Both the position numbers and the translations under genes were made by a program. Shown here piece after piece: positions 25,494-33,985 of a stretch of DNA of 55,827 bases. How positions within the stretch are numbered: position 1 is the first letter of the stretch; every line of letters starts with the position of its first letter. The stretch is taken from NCBI GenBank assembly GCA_022843955.1, contig JALHMQ010000010.1:1-55827 (forward strand), read 5' to 3'. The stretch comes from Burkholderiaceae bacterium. GTDB lineage: Bacteria; Pseudomonadota; Gammaproteobacteria; Burkholderiales; Burkholderiaceae_F. Under the pieces are notes generated by a model that did no database searches, had not been told where the DNA came from, and was given only the letters and a program-made list of their open reading frames with translations.

Positions 25494-26216
25494 TCAGCCG
25501 ATCGCCGCCGTGGTGTAGACGCTCTGCACGTCGTCGAGATCGTCGAGCACGTCGAGCAGCTTCTGCATCCTCTCGCCGTCTTCGCCGGCCAGCGGCGTTT
25601 CCATCAGCGGCTTCATCGTGACCTCGGCCATCTCGGGCACGAGCCCGGCCTTCTCCAGCGCATCCTTCAGCGCCGGGAAGTCGCCCGGCGCGCAGGTGAC
25701 CTCGATCGAGCCGTCGTCGTTGGCGATGACGTCGTCGGCGCCGGCCTCCAGCGCGGTTTCCATCACCTTGTCTTCCGAGGTGCCGGGGGCGAACAGCAAC
25801 TGGCCGCAATGCTTGAAGTTGAACGCGACCGAGCCGTCGGTGCCCAGGTTGCCGCCGTTCTTGGCGAGCGCGTGCCGAACTTCGGCCACGGTGCGCGTGC
25901 GGTTGTCGGTCATGCAGTCGATCATGATCGCCGCGCCGCCGACGCCATAGCCTTCGTAGCGGATCTCTTCATAGTTGGCGCCTTCGAGCTTGCCGGCGCC
26001 GCGCGCGATCGCGTTCTGCAGCTTGTCCTTGGGCACGTTGCCCAGCCGCGCCTTGTCCAGCGCCAGGCGCAGGCGCGAGTTCATGGTCGGATCGGCGCCG
26101 CCGTCACGCGCGGCGACGGTGACCTCGCGGATGATCTTGGTCCAGAGCGTGCCGCGCTTGGCGTCCTGGCGCCCCTTGCGGTGCTGGATGTTTGCCCATT
26201 TGGAGTGGCCGGCCAT
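25494..26216 (-). CDS. YebC/PmpR family DNA-binding/translation regulator
   Basis: A 240-residue protein of the TACO1/YebC family. The N-terminus [14 protein letters not shown] is universal in the family. The central region carries E-E-I-R-Y-E-G-Y-G and G-G-A-A-I-M-I, and K-N-G-G-N-L-G-x-x-G-S-V-A-F also matches. Members have been described as transcriptional repressors (PmpR) and, more recently, as factors relieving ribosome stalling at proline-rich sequences. I chose the ATG at 26216, which gives the canonical start; the open frame continues upstream without conservation. It heads the yebC-purD unit. The 248 bases before it face the divergent DUF853 gene. Confidence 0.95.
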   Translation of the reverse strand: MAGHSKWANIQHRKGRQDAKRGTLWTKIIREVTVAARDGGADPTMNSRLRLALDKARLGNVPKDKLQNAIARGAGKLEGANYEEIRYEGYGVGGAAIMIDCMTDNRTRTVAEVRHALAKNGGNLGTDGSVAFNFKHCGQLLFAPGTSEDKVMETALEAGADDVIANDDGSIEVTCAPGDFPALKDALEKAGLVPEMAEVTMKPLMETPLAGEDGERMQKLLDVLDDLDDVQSVYTTAAIG

Positions 26217-26464
26217 GATGCTGCTCGTCGATCGAATTGCGGGTTGACGCAGGGTCGCGGAGGGCCGGCAGTCTAGCGGAGCGGCGGGCGGCGGATCAGC
26301 GCAACTCCTCACCGCGCGGCATCGGCACCGGCGGGGTTCCGCTCTAGACTGCGCGCCGTCGGCGTGCTCTTGGTGCGCAATGAGTGCGCCGTCAGTGCGC
26401 TGTTGGCGCAACGTCGCCGCCCGTTCTTCCACCCGCCCTTTCCAACTTCACGCGAACCCGCCCC

Positions 26465-27988
26465 ATGGACCCACTTGTCATTGCAAAGCACGGCGACCTG
26501 GAACTTGCGCTGCTGCCCGCGCTGGCCAACCGCCACGGCTGCATCACCGGTGCCACCGGCACCGGCAAGACGATCACCCTGCAGGTGCTGGCCGAGAGCT
26601 TCTCGCGCATCGGCGTGCCGGTGTTCATGGCCGACGTCAAGGGTGACCTGACCGGCATCAGCCAGCCGGGCAAGCTGTCCGAGCGGATGAAAGCGCGGCT
26701 CGACAGCCTCAAGCTTGCGGAGCCGACCTGGGCCGGCTGTCCGGTGGCACTGTGGGACGTATGGGGCGAGCAGGGCCATCCCATTCGCGCCACGGTGAGC
26801 GACATGGGGCCACTGCTGCTGGCGCGCCTGCTTAACCTGAACGAGACACAGGAAGGCGTGTTGTCGCTGACCTTCAAGATCGCCGACGACAACGGCCTGC
26901 TGCTGCTCGATCTGAAAGACCTGCGGGCGATGCTGCAGTTCGTCGGCGACAACGCCGCACAGTTCAAGACGCAGTACGGCAACGTGAGTCCGGCATCCAT
27001 CGGCGCGATCCAGCGCGGGCTGCTGCAGATCGAGGGGCAGGGCGGCGACCGCTTCTTCGGCGAGCCGATGCTCGACATCAGCGACCTGATGCAGACCGAC
27101 GGCGGCAGGGGCGTGGTCAACATCCTGGCTGCCGACAAGCTGATGAACAATCCGCGGCTGTACTCGACGTTCCTGCTGTGGTTGCTGTCGGAGCTGTTCG
27201 AGAACCTGCCCGAGGTCGGCGACCGCGACAAACCCAAGCTGGTGTTCTTCTTCGACGAGGCGCATCTGCTGTTTTCCGAGGCACCGGCGGCGCTGCTGGA
27301 AAAGGTGGAGCAGGTGGTGCGGCTGATCCGCTCCAAGGGCGTGGGGGTGTACTTCGTCACCCAGAACCCGCTCGATGTGCCCGAGAAAGTGCTCGGTCAG
27401 CTCGGCAACCGCGTGCAGCACGCGCTGCGCGCCTTCACGCCGCGCGACCAGAAGGCGGTCAACTCGGTGGCCGAGACGATGCGGCCGAACCCCAAGCTGG
27501 ACGTCAAGGCGGCAATCCTCGAATTGGGCGTGGGCGAGGCCCTGGTGTCGTTCCTCGATGCCAAGGGCACGCCCACCATCACCGAGCGTGCCTGGGTGTT
27601 CCCGCCCGCCAGCCAGATCGGCCCGATCACGCCGGACCAGCGCAGCAAGCTCGTCGCCAGCTCGCTGGTGGCCGGCGTCTACGAGAAGACGGTCGACCGC
27701 GAGAGCGCGTTCGAGCTGCTCAAGGAGCGTGCCGAAGGCGCGCCGGTCCCGACCGCCGGCGTGCCCGGCAAGACCGCCCCCGCCGGCGCGCCGGCACCAG
27801 CAGGCGGCGGCATGTTCGGCGGCCTGGGCGACATCCTGTTCGGCTCCACCGGGCCGCGCGGTGGCCGGCGCGACGGCGTGGTCGACACGATCGCCAAGAG
27901 CGCAGCGCGCTCGGTGGGATCGTCGATTGCACGCGAAATCACCCGCGGCGTGCTCGGCTCGCTGCTGGGCGGCAGCCGGCGGCGGTAG
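26465..27988 (+). CDS. HerA-like ATPase, DUF853 family
   Basis: A 507-residue P-loop ATPase of the YjgR/DUF853 group. Walker A, G-A-T-G-T-G-K-T, is at residues 29-36, Walker B is in [12 protein letters not shown], and T-Q-N-P is the sensor-like motif. The C-terminal 60-70 residues are Gly/Arg-rich with a basic end, suggesting nucleic-acid or membrane contact. HerA-type ATPases form hexamers and some act in DNA end processing, but the role of the DUF853 group is unresolved. The start at 26465 gives the conserved N-terminus. The gene stands alone, divergent from yebC. Confidence 0.92.
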   Translation: MDPLVIAKHGDLELALLPALANRHGCITGATGTGKTITLQVLAESFSRIGVPVFMADVKGDLTGISQPGKLSERMKARLDSLKLAEPTWAGCPVALWDVWGEQGHPIRATVSDMGPLLLARLLNLNETQEGVLSLTFKIADDNGLLLLDLKDLRAMLQFVGDNAAQFKTQYGNVSPASIGAIQRGLLQIEGQGGDRFFGEPMLDISDLMQTDGGRGVVNILAADKLMNNPRLYSTFLLWLLSELFENLPEVGDRDKPKLVFFFDEAHLLFSEAPAALLEKVEQVVRLIRSKGVGVYFVTQNPLDVPEKVLGQLGNRVQHALRAFTPRDQKAVNSVAETMRPNPKLDVKAAILELGVGEALVSFLDAKGTPTITERAWVFPPASQIGPITPDQRSKLVASSLVAGVYEKTVDRESAFELLKERAEGAPVPTAGVPGKTAPAGAPAPAGGGMFGGLGDILFGSTGPRGGRRDGVVDTIAKSAARSVGSSIAREITRGVLGSLLGGSRRR

Positions 27989-28037
27989 CGAAGCCGGCGG
28001 CGCCCGTTGAGCGCAGTTGCCGTGGAGAGCTTCGACC

Positions 28038-28499
28038 TTGATCCCGCCCACCGCCCTGGAGGCATTGCAGCGCCTGCCGCTTGCCGCGGCGATCCGCGAA
28101 TCCGTGTGGGCGTTTCCGTTGCTGGAGATCGTCCATATCAGCGCCTTCGCGGCGATGATCGGCACCGTGCTGACAGTCGAGATGCGGGTGCTCGGCGCGC
28201 GCAAGAAGCTGCCCCTGGTGGAACTGGGCAAGCTGGGCGTGACCATCGCCCTGATCGCCTTTGCCTTCATCATCACCAGCGGCAGCCTGATGCTGCTGAG
28301 CGACGTCGCCGGTTACATCGGCAACCGCGCATTCGTGATCAAGTTCGTGCTGATCTCGCTGGCCGCCATCAACATGGTGCTGTTCCATCTGCGCGGCTCG
28401 CTCGCGCGGCCGGACGGCATCGCGCGGGCGCAAAGCGTGCTCTCGCTGCTACTCTGGCTGGGCGTGATCAGCGCGGGTCGGATGATTGCGTACGTCTAG
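28038..28499 (+). CDS. Small inner-membrane protein, four predicted helices
   Basis: A protein of about 153 residues with four hydrophobic helices (about 23-45, 60-82, 92-110, 130-150 from a TTG start at 28038). A GGAG site lies ten bases before that TTG; another TTG at 28017 would add seven residues, so the start is uncertain. Sequence features include I-V-H-I-S in helix 1, with a His that could ligate heme, and F-K/R-K...K-F-V-L between helices. It resembles the small DUF6644-type membrane proteins often next to DUF6152 genes, as here. No function is established. Confidence 0.75.
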   Translation: MIPPTALEALQRLPLAAAIRESVWAFPLLEIVHISAFAAMIGTVLTVEMRVLGARKKLPLVELGKLGVTIALIAFAFIITSGSLMLLSDVAGYIGNRAFVIKFVLISLAAINMVLFHLRGSLARPDGIARAQSVLSLLLWLGVISAGRMIAYV

Positions 28500-28583
28500 C
28501 GACAGTTTGCGGGTTGATGGCAATGGCGGGCGGTCGTGTTTCGTCGTTCCATGCAGCCCGGTTCACACCAGGAGGTGCTCCCC

Positions 28584-29042
28584 ATGAAACGTCGATCGAT
28601 GCTCGCTGCAACGCTGCTGCTGGCGATGCCGGCATTCGCGCATCACGGCTGGTCAAGCTTCAACCAGGACCAGCCGCTGTACATCGAAGGCCGCTTGAAG
28701 AGCGTGCAATGGCGCAATCCGCATGCCGAAGCGGTGCTCACTGTCGACCAGGTGACGCTGCCCGCCAACTTCGCCAAACGTGAACTGCCGGCACAACAGC
28801 AGCAGGTCGACGGTGCTGCGGTGCTGGCGCGCACGCAGGCGCCGGCTGATGCGGCGGGCGACTGGGAGATCGAGTTCGCGCCGCTGTCGCGCATGCAGGC
28901 GTGGAACGTCGCGCCGTTGAAGGCCGGCGACCGGGTCGAGTTGATCGGCTACACCGGCGTGCCGGGAAAGCCCAAGCTGATGCGGGTGGAGTACCTGATC
29001 GTCAACGGCACGGCCTACGGGCTGCGGTCGAGCCCGCGCTAG
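28584..29042 (+). CDS. Exported DUF6152 family protein
   Basis: A 152-residue periplasmic protein. The signal peptide covers about residues 1-19 (M-K-R-R-S then a hydrophobic core, cleavage near A-F-A), and mature residues begin H-H-G-W-S-S-F, the hallmark of DUF6152. A beta-rich body follows, with G-R-L-K-S-V-Q-W-R-N-P-H and G-D-R-V-E-L-I-G. The AGGAGG site before the ATG is strong. It follows the small membrane protein by 84 bases, and the two are likely an operon. The paired N-terminal histidines suggest metal or heme binding, but that is inference. The function is unknown. Confidence 0.85.
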   Translation: MKRRSMLAATLLLAMPAFAHHGWSSFNQDQPLYIEGRLKSVQWRNPHAEAVLTVDQVTLPANFAKRELPAQQQQVDGAAVLARTQAPADAAGDWEIEFAPLSRMQAWNVAPLKAGDRVELIGYTGVPGKPKLMRVEYLIVNGTAYGLRSSPR

Positions 29043-29082
29043 CGGAACTACGCCGCGAGCGCGGTGCGGGTGCGCTGCGCGC

Positions 29083-29667
29083 TCAGGGCCGCGCGGCGGC
29101 GAGTTCTTCCCACTCGACCCCGCGGCGGGCCGCCATCGCCCGGCCGATCTCCTGCAGGTCACGCGCGTCGAGCATGCGCTTGAGCGCCGGCGCGATCTCG
29201 TTGTCCTCGATCTCCATGTGGGCGCGATAACGCGTCACGAACAGCATCACCTGAGCGTCGTCGAATCCCGGGTCCTTGCCGGCCTCGATCAACAGCAGCT
29301 GTGCACGCAGCGTGGCCCAGAGATCATGCATTTCCTCGTGATCGGCAAGAAGCGCGTGGATGGTCGCGCCGACGTGCTCGGCGGCTGGCCCGCTGCTTTG
29401 CTGATTGAGCCTGCTGAGCAGGCGCGGGAAGAGGTCGAGTTCCTCGTCCTCATGGTGGCGTCGGGCGGCTTCGTCGAAATACCGGCGCAGCGAGGCGGCG
29501 GTCACGCCCGCGTTGGTGTCCACCGGGTTCTTCTTCAGGAAGTCGGCCAGCCGCTGCAGCATGTTGTTCATGCGGGCGATCCGCGTATGGGTGGCTTGCC
29601 AGATTTCGATCGGCTGTTCGAAGCCGCTCGCGGGTGTGCGGAAATCGATGAATGACACTGCGCTCAT
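29083..29667 (-). CDS. Hemerythrin-domain protein
   Basis: A 194-residue four-helix protein with a full set of hemerythrin di-iron ligands: His27, His72 with Glu76 (H-x3-E), His110 with His114 (H-x3-H) and His150 with Glu154. Such soluble bacterial hemerythrins bind O2 or NO, or repair iron centres (YtfE-like), in the cytosol. I chose the ATG at 29667; a start 14 codons upstream is also possible. A near-perfect FNR/ANR box lies 130 bases upstream, and a nitrate-respiration island follows, so a role in O2 or NO handling during anaerobiosis is likely. The gene is convergent with the DUF6152 gene. Confidence 0.88.
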   Translation of the reverse strand: MSAVSFIDFRTPASGFEQPIEIWQATHTRIARMNNMLQRLADFLKKNPVDTNAGVTAASLRRYFDEAARRHHEDEELDLFPRLLSRLNQQSSGPAAEHVGATIHALLADHEEMHDLWATLRAQLLLIEAGKDPGFDDAQVMLFVTRYRAHMEIEDNEIAPALKRMLDARDLQEIGRAMAARRGVEWEELAAARP

Positions 29668-30295
29668 TTTCGTCTGCTGCCTCGACAGTTGGGGTGACCC
29701 GACGGCCATGCCACGCTGCGCCGATCGCTCTGCTGGCGATCGTGCTGCCGCGCGCGGAGTCAAGTTGATGGCATTGCCGCGGTTGTCCACTTGAGCGGCA
29801 TCAACTCGCGGTCAGGTCGGCGGTCACGCAACGCGGGGTGCCGTGATCGGCCTGCACCGATCGAGTGAGTCCGAGCAGCGGCTGGCGGCACCCGATTGCG
29901 AGCGTGCCCTGCAGCACGTGGGCGACCGGCAGCGCGTCTTCGTGGCGATGGTCGGACTGACGACGGACTCTCAGTGGTGGTTGCGGCAACTGATCGCGCG
30001 CAGCGCCTGGGTCGCGATACCGCTGGCGGCATCGCCGTCGTAGCAGCAAGGCGGGTCGCAAAGCCCGCGCCGCTCGGCGTGACGCAGGCGACATGGACCA
30101 CCTTGAGGAAGAACGCGATGCGGCGCCGCCATCAGCCAGGCGGGCGCGGCGCGTGCCGGTACCGAGGCGGCGGCAGCGACGGCGATCGGTATGCGGCGGA
30201 CTGGCGGCTTGTCCTGCGTGCTCACGGAAGAAGCGATTGGCTCACGGCCCAAAGTTGCCGCTGCTGCGACGGCTGCGCGCAGTTGGCCGCGGCGG
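29668..30295. other. 628-base region without a convincing gene
   Basis: This stretch lies between the hemerythrin start and the UbiT-like stop, both on the minus strand. It holds the FNR/ANR-like box at 29791-29804. Short open frames exist in several phases (for example minus 29801-30094 and 29971-30252), but each has unbalanced composition, no recognisable motif and no good ribosome binding site. The shifting open phases could reflect a decayed minus-strand gene, but I cannot identify an ancestor. No transposase or RNA gene is visible. Confidence 0.5.
29791..29804. promoter_or_regulatory. FNR/ANR-like box upstream of hemerythrin gene
   Basis: TTGAGCGGCATCAA matches the TTGAT-N4-ATCAA consensus at nine of ten specified bases. 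Its centre is 130 bases before the chosen hemerythrin start on the minus strand. With a class II position (-41.5) transcription would start near 29756. No strong -10 hexamer stands out, which is usual for activator-dependent promoters. Confidence 0.65.
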
Positions 30296-30853
30296 TCAGC
30301 GCCGCCCGCCGCCAGGCAGCAGCGACCAGGCGACGATCGACGCCGAACGCAGCGCGTCGATTGCCTGGCGCGGCGAGGGTGGCAGCAGCGCGCTCAGGCG
30401 CGGCGGGCCGAGCGCGGCCAGCGCCTGGCGGATCAGCATCATCTCGGTCGGTTCGGCCTGGATCAGCAGCGCGTCCTGCACCATCAGGGTGTCGACGTCG
30501 GTGCGCCCGCGCGCCAGCCGCCACAGGTCATCGGACCGCGCGCTCAGGTGCGCGGCGATCGCCAGATGGCGCGGCGCCGGGCTGAAGCCGGCGATGCCGC
30601 CGGCATCCAGTGCCACCCGGCACAGCACGCCCAGATCGGTGAACTGCACCTTGATCACGCGCAGCGCAAGGCCGGCGCGGCTCGTGGCATCCAGCCGCGG
30701 CAGCAGCATCTGGTTGAGCGCCTGCGCCAGCGGCAGCGAGGCCGGCTCGGGCGGCAGCAGTTCGAACACGCCGCGCAGCGGGCGCAGCAGGCGTCGGGGG
30801 TCGAAAGTGGACTGGCGCGCGTCGCGGCGCGCGTCGGCGGTCGAATCGATCAT
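30296..30853 (-). CDS. SCP2-domain protein, UbiT-like
   Basis: A 185-residue protein with an SCP2 sterol-carrier-like domain in the arrangement of E. coli UbiT/YhbT (174 residues). Supporting pieces are L-L-P-x-L-x-x-x-x-x-G-L-A-L-R-V-I-K-V, F-T-D-L-G, A-H-L-S-A-R-S-D-D-L-W-R-L-A-R-G-R-T-D-V-D-T-L-M-V-Q, and the lipid-pocket hydrophobics. UbiT, with UbiU and UbiV, supports O2-independent ubiquinone synthesis and binds ubiquinone intermediates. A location beside the nar genes fits that role. GGAG lies seven bases before the ATG at 30853. UbiU and UbiV are not in this window, so the assignment rests on the domain and context. Confidence 0.72.
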   Translation of the reverse strand: MIDSTADARRDARQSTFDPRRLLRPLRGVFELLPPEPASLPLAQALNQMLLPRLDATSRAGLALRVIKVQFTDLGVLCRVALDAGGIAGFSPAPRHLAIAAHLSARSDDLWRLARGRTDVDTLMVQDALLIQAEPTEMMLIRQALAALGPPRLSALLPPSPRQAIDALRSASIVAWSLLPGGGRR

Positions 30854-31042
30854 GGGTTGCTCCGGCAGCTCGTGACTCGACAGGCAGTCGGCGTGCGCGC
30901 CAATCTGGCCACACGCGGCAAGGTCGGTGCCGGCCGAGTCTGCGCGGGAGCGATCTTGCGCGCGCAAGTGGGAGAGCGGAAAGCGCATCGCGGAGCGGGC
31001 GGCGATGAACATGCGCCACGCTCCGGTGGCGAACAACCCGGA

Positions 31043-32284
31043 TCAGCTGATCGGGCTGACCGCCTCGTCCCGCGCCATCGCTGCGCCGACCGTGACGGCA
31101 ACGCCGCCGAGCAGATACTCGATCAGATCGCGCACCGGGCGGATCTCGCTGCCGAACGGCAACGTGCCGGCACCGCGGAAGAACAGGCCCTTCTTGAAGT
31201 CGCCCTTGAGCGCCGCGGCGAGGTGATTGTCGATGCAGAACTGGCCGAAGCGGGCGATGCCGTCGCGCAGGCCGCACTGCGCCAGGCAGTCGAACACCAT
31301 CGTGCAGCGCGGCTTTGGGCCGCGCTCGGCCGCCTTGGCCTGCATCTTCGCTTCGACCTTCAGGTAGTTGTCCAGCCAGGGCGTGCGCACGGCACGCGCC
31401 GGCAAGCCGGCCACGCTGATGAACTCGACGATGTCCTGCGGGCGCGCACCCGCCAGAACCCGCTTGAATTCGGGGTCGGCGTCGCATTCCTCGGTCACCG
31501 CGAAGGCGGTGCCGACCTGCACCGCGGATGCGCCGAGAGACATCACCTCGCGCACGCGCTCGGGCGAGTTGATGCCGCCGGCGACGATCAGCGGTACGCG
31601 TTCTTCCACGCCCATGGCGCGCAGCAAGCGGCGTGTCTCGGGCAGCACGTTCTCGAAGTCGAAGCGCGGATCGTTCAGGTCGTCGACCTTGGCTGCGCCT
31701 AGATGGCCGCCGGCATGTTTCGGGTGCTCGATCAGCACCGCGTCGGGCAGCCGGCCCTTGCGTTCCCACTTCTTCATCACCAGGGCGATGCCGCGCGCGT
31801 CCGACAGGATCGGCACGATCGCCACCTTGGGAAAATCAGCGGTCAGTTCCGGCAGATCGAGCGGCAGGCCGGCGCCGACCACGATCACGTCGGCGCCGCT
31901 GGTGCACGACTGGCGCACCATGCGCGAGTAGTCGGCCACCGCGCGCATCACGTTGACCGCCACCAGGCCGAGTCCACGCGCCAGTTCCTTGGCCTTGCGG
32001 ATCTCGCGGTCCAGTCCTTCGAGGTTGATGTCGTTGATCAGCTTCTTCGCTGCCGCGTCGGTGCCGATGTTGCGCGTGCGCTCCATCAGGTCGGGGTGGC
32101 TGCGCCGCGCATCGGCCGACGACAGCGTGCCGACGCCATTGCAGGCGGCAACGGCACCGGCCAGTCGATGGCCGGACACGCCCACACCCATGCCGCCTTG
32201 CACGATCGGAAGCACGCTGCGGCCAGCAAGTTGCAGCAGCGGCAGGTCGGTGGTGGGCGCACGCGGTATCTGGGGCGGTGTCAT
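31043..32284 (-). CDS. Nitronate monooxygenase (NPD/FabK-like FMN enzyme)
   Basis: A 413-residue TIM-barrel flavoprotein of the nitronate monooxygenase / 2-nitropropane dioxygenase family. The N-terminal P-I-V-Q-G-G-M-G-V-G-V-S and the FMN-binding G-G-I-N-S-P-E-R-V-R and G-A-S-A-V-Q-V-G-T-A-F segments are present, as is A-G-G-H-L-G. It oxidises toxic alkyl nitronates to aldehydes and nitrite using FMN and O2, but subfamilies differ and some act as reductases. It is longer than typical (about 320-360); the extra part is a Cys-containing C-terminal region with C-L-A-Q-C-G-L (about residue 340). I chose the ATG at 32284 with GGAGAAG upstream. Confidence 0.85.
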   Translation of the reverse strand: MTPPQIPRAPTTDLPLLQLAGRSVLPIVQGGMGVGVSGHRLAGAVAACNGVGTLSSADARRSHPDLMERTRNIGTDAAAKKLINDINLEGLDREIRKAKELARGLGLVAVNVMRAVADYSRMVRQSCTSGADVIVVGAGLPLDLPELTADFPKVAIVPILSDARGIALVMKKWERKGRLPDAVLIEHPKHAGGHLGAAKVDDLNDPRFDFENVLPETRRLLRAMGVEERVPLIVAGGINSPERVREVMSLGASAVQVGTAFAVTEECDADPEFKRVLAGARPQDIVEFISVAGLPARAVRTPWLDNYLKVEAKMQAKAAERGPKPRCTMVFDCLAQCGLRDGIARFGQFCIDNHLAAALKGDFKKGLFFRGAGTLPFGSEIRPVRDLIEYLLGGVAVTVGAAMARDEAVSPIS

Positions 32285-32424
32285 GCGGTGTCTTCTCCGC
32301 GGAGCAGTTGCGTTGGGAGGCGGCAGGTACGTCAAGCGGACGACCTGGGTAACACGGGCGAAAAGATCCAGGCCGATTGCCCGTGGCCGGCAACGCAGCT
32401 TCGCTTGGATGCTCCGGACGATCT

Positions 32425-32438
32425 TTGCGACAAATCAA
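32425..32438. promoter_or_regulatory. FNR/ANR-like box upstream of CBS-domain gene
   Basis: TTGCGACAAATCAA has a perfect right half-site (ATCAA) and a 3/5 left half-site with the correct four-base spacer. It lies in the 280-base gap between the divergent nitronate monooxygenase and CBS genes, with its centre 133 bases before the CBS start. It could serve either gene. The weaker half-site makes this less certain than the box near the hemerythrin gene. Confidence 0.45.
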
Positions 32439-32564
32439 TGCGTTGGGTATTGACGGGCGCAGCGTGAGGCTGCGTGCGGCGCAAGCGCGGTAAGTCGTGT
32501 AGCGCCCGTACGAGATGTCGCCGCCACGCGCGGCAGGCGACCGGGCGTGGTCGAGGAGGCAAGC

Positions 32565-33002
32565 ATGTTCGAGCAGTCGATCGGCGAACTGATGGACCCG
32601 CACCAGCTGTTGCAGGGTCCGCCGTCGATGACGGTGCATCAGGCGGCCAGCGAAATGCTGCACCGCTCGGTGGGTGCCGTGCTGGTGGTCGACGCCGGCC
32701 GGCTGCTCGGCATCTTCACCGAACGCGATGCCGTGTACCGGGTGATCGCGGCCGGACTGGACGTGCAGACCACGCCGATCGGCCAGGTGATGACTCCGCA
32801 GCCGCGCACGCTCGGCCCCGCCGAGCGCTACGGCGTGGCCTTGCTGCTGATGCGCGAGCATGGCTTCCGTCATGTGCCCGTGGTGGCGCGGGGCGAGGTG
32901 CTGGGGATTGTGTCGTCGCGCCTGGCGCTCGACCCCGAGATGGAAGACTTCGTGGCCGAAGCTCATCGGCGCGACAGCTTCGAGCAGCGCGCGCGCTCGT
33001 GA
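32565..33002 (+). CDS. CBS-domain pair protein
   Basis: A 145-residue protein made of two CBS domains. The pattern is T-V-H-Q-A-A-x-x-M, G-A-V-L-V-V-D, G-R-L-L-G-I-F-T-E-R-D, then V-M-T-P-Q-P-R-T-L, H-G-F-R-H-V-P-V-V and G-E-V-L-G-I-V-S-S-R. Such stand-alone CBS pairs bind adenine nucleotides or related ligands and are common in anaerobically induced gene sets. The start at 32565 has a strong AGGAGG five bases upstream. Its stop is three bases from the convergent carbonic anhydrase stop. The ligand and partner are unknown. Confidence 0.9.
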   Translation: MFEQSIGELMDPHQLLQGPPSMTVHQAASEMLHRSVGAVLVVDAGRLLGIFTERDAVYRVIAAGLDVQTTPIGQVMTPQPRTLGPAERYGVALLLMREHGFRHVPVVARGEVLGIVSSRLALDPEMEDFVAEAHRRDSFEQRARS

Positions 33003-33005
33003 GCG

Positions 33006-33725
33006 CTACGCCGTTCTCGGCGGCTGGAACCAGCGCACGTCGTCCAGGTCGGTGACCTTCGCGTCACGGGTGGCCAGGTCGTTCAGCGCATCCGCGCTTG
33101 CCGTGTCGACCGGGCGGCCAGCGTGCTCGTGCGGCACGAACGCACCTTGCTCGGCATCGAGCACCAGCACCTGGCCCTCTTCGATCACGTAGTACCAGGC
33201 GTGCAGGTAGAGCGCGCCGGCTTCGACGCGGCGCGCCACCATCGGGTACGTCATCAGGCGTTCGAGCTGCAACAGCAGCGAGCGCTGCTCGGTGCGGCGC
33301 ACGGCGGCCGGGCTCTCGGGCTCGGGCAGCAGGGCGTCGCGCGCCAGATCGAGCCAGGCGTTCAGGTGGATCGCCTCGGCCGGCGGCGGCGCGTACAGCC
33401 CGCGGATCGCGCCACAGTGCGAATGGCCGCAGACGACGATGTTGTGCACCTCGAGCTTGAGCACGGCGAACTCGATCGCCGCGGCAGTGCCGTGGAAGCC
33501 GGCGCTCAAATCCCATGGTGGAATCAGGTTACCGACATTGCGCGCGATGAACAGCTCGCCGACACCGCAGTCCATCAACGCATCGGGCACGATGCGCGAG
33601 TCGGAGCAGCCGATGAACAGCGTCTTCGGCTGCTGGCCATCTTCGACCAGCTTGCGGTAGGTGCGCTCGTAGCGCGGGAAGAAGTTGCGCTGGAAGCGTC
33701 CGAGGCGGGCGAGCAGATCGTCCAT
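33006..33725 (-). CDS. Beta-class carbonic anhydrase
   Basis: A 239-residue enzyme that interconverts CO2 and bicarbonate. Zinc ligands are Cys40, His101 and Cys104, with the Asp42-Arg44 dyad in C-S-D-S-R and G-H-S-H-C-G for the second motif. The Q/F and N-V-G-N region (A-R-N-V-G-N) is intact. No signal peptide is present, so it is cytosolic. It lies downstream of the nar operon on the same strand after a 260-base gap, so it may be independently transcribed. The convergent CBS gene ends three bases away. Confidence 0.95.
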   Translation of the reverse strand: MDDLLARLGRFQRNFFPRYERTYRKLVEDGQQPKTLFIGCSDSRIVPDALMDCGVGELFIARNVGNLIPPWDLSAGFHGTAAAIEFAVLKLEVHNIVVCGHSHCGAIRGLYAPPPAEAIHLNAWLDLARDALLPEPESPAAVRRTEQRSLLLQLERLMTYPMVARRVEAGALYLHAWYYVIEEGQVLVLDAEQGAFVPHEHAGRPVDTASADALNDLATRDAKVTDLDDVRWFQPPRTA

Positions 33726-33985
33726 GCGGTTCGTGTCAGGCGCCGCGGCGCGCTGCCTCGCTGCGGACGTCCGATATGGGGCCCGGCGCCGTCATTGCCG
33801 CAGAAACGCGCAGGGCGCCACGAACATCGGGCGGGTTCCTCAAGGTCCCACGCTTCGGTACGGTGGAAGTCGATCGTGGTTATTCAAACGTCAACGCAGG
33901 CTGAGCGCCATATCCAGTTGTCGTTTTGCTGCGGCGCCGGCGTCATCGTGGCCGGCAGCCCAGTCCCCATTGTGGCTGGTACCCG

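Noticed and set aside
24240-26276. Plus-strand open frame of 678 codons over purD and yebC
   Set aside because: Antisense shadow of two certain genes; no ribosome binding site or domain.
29801-30252. Several overlapping short frames in the 628-base gap
   Set aside because: None has a convincing start, motif or codon pattern; kept only as a possible decayed gene.
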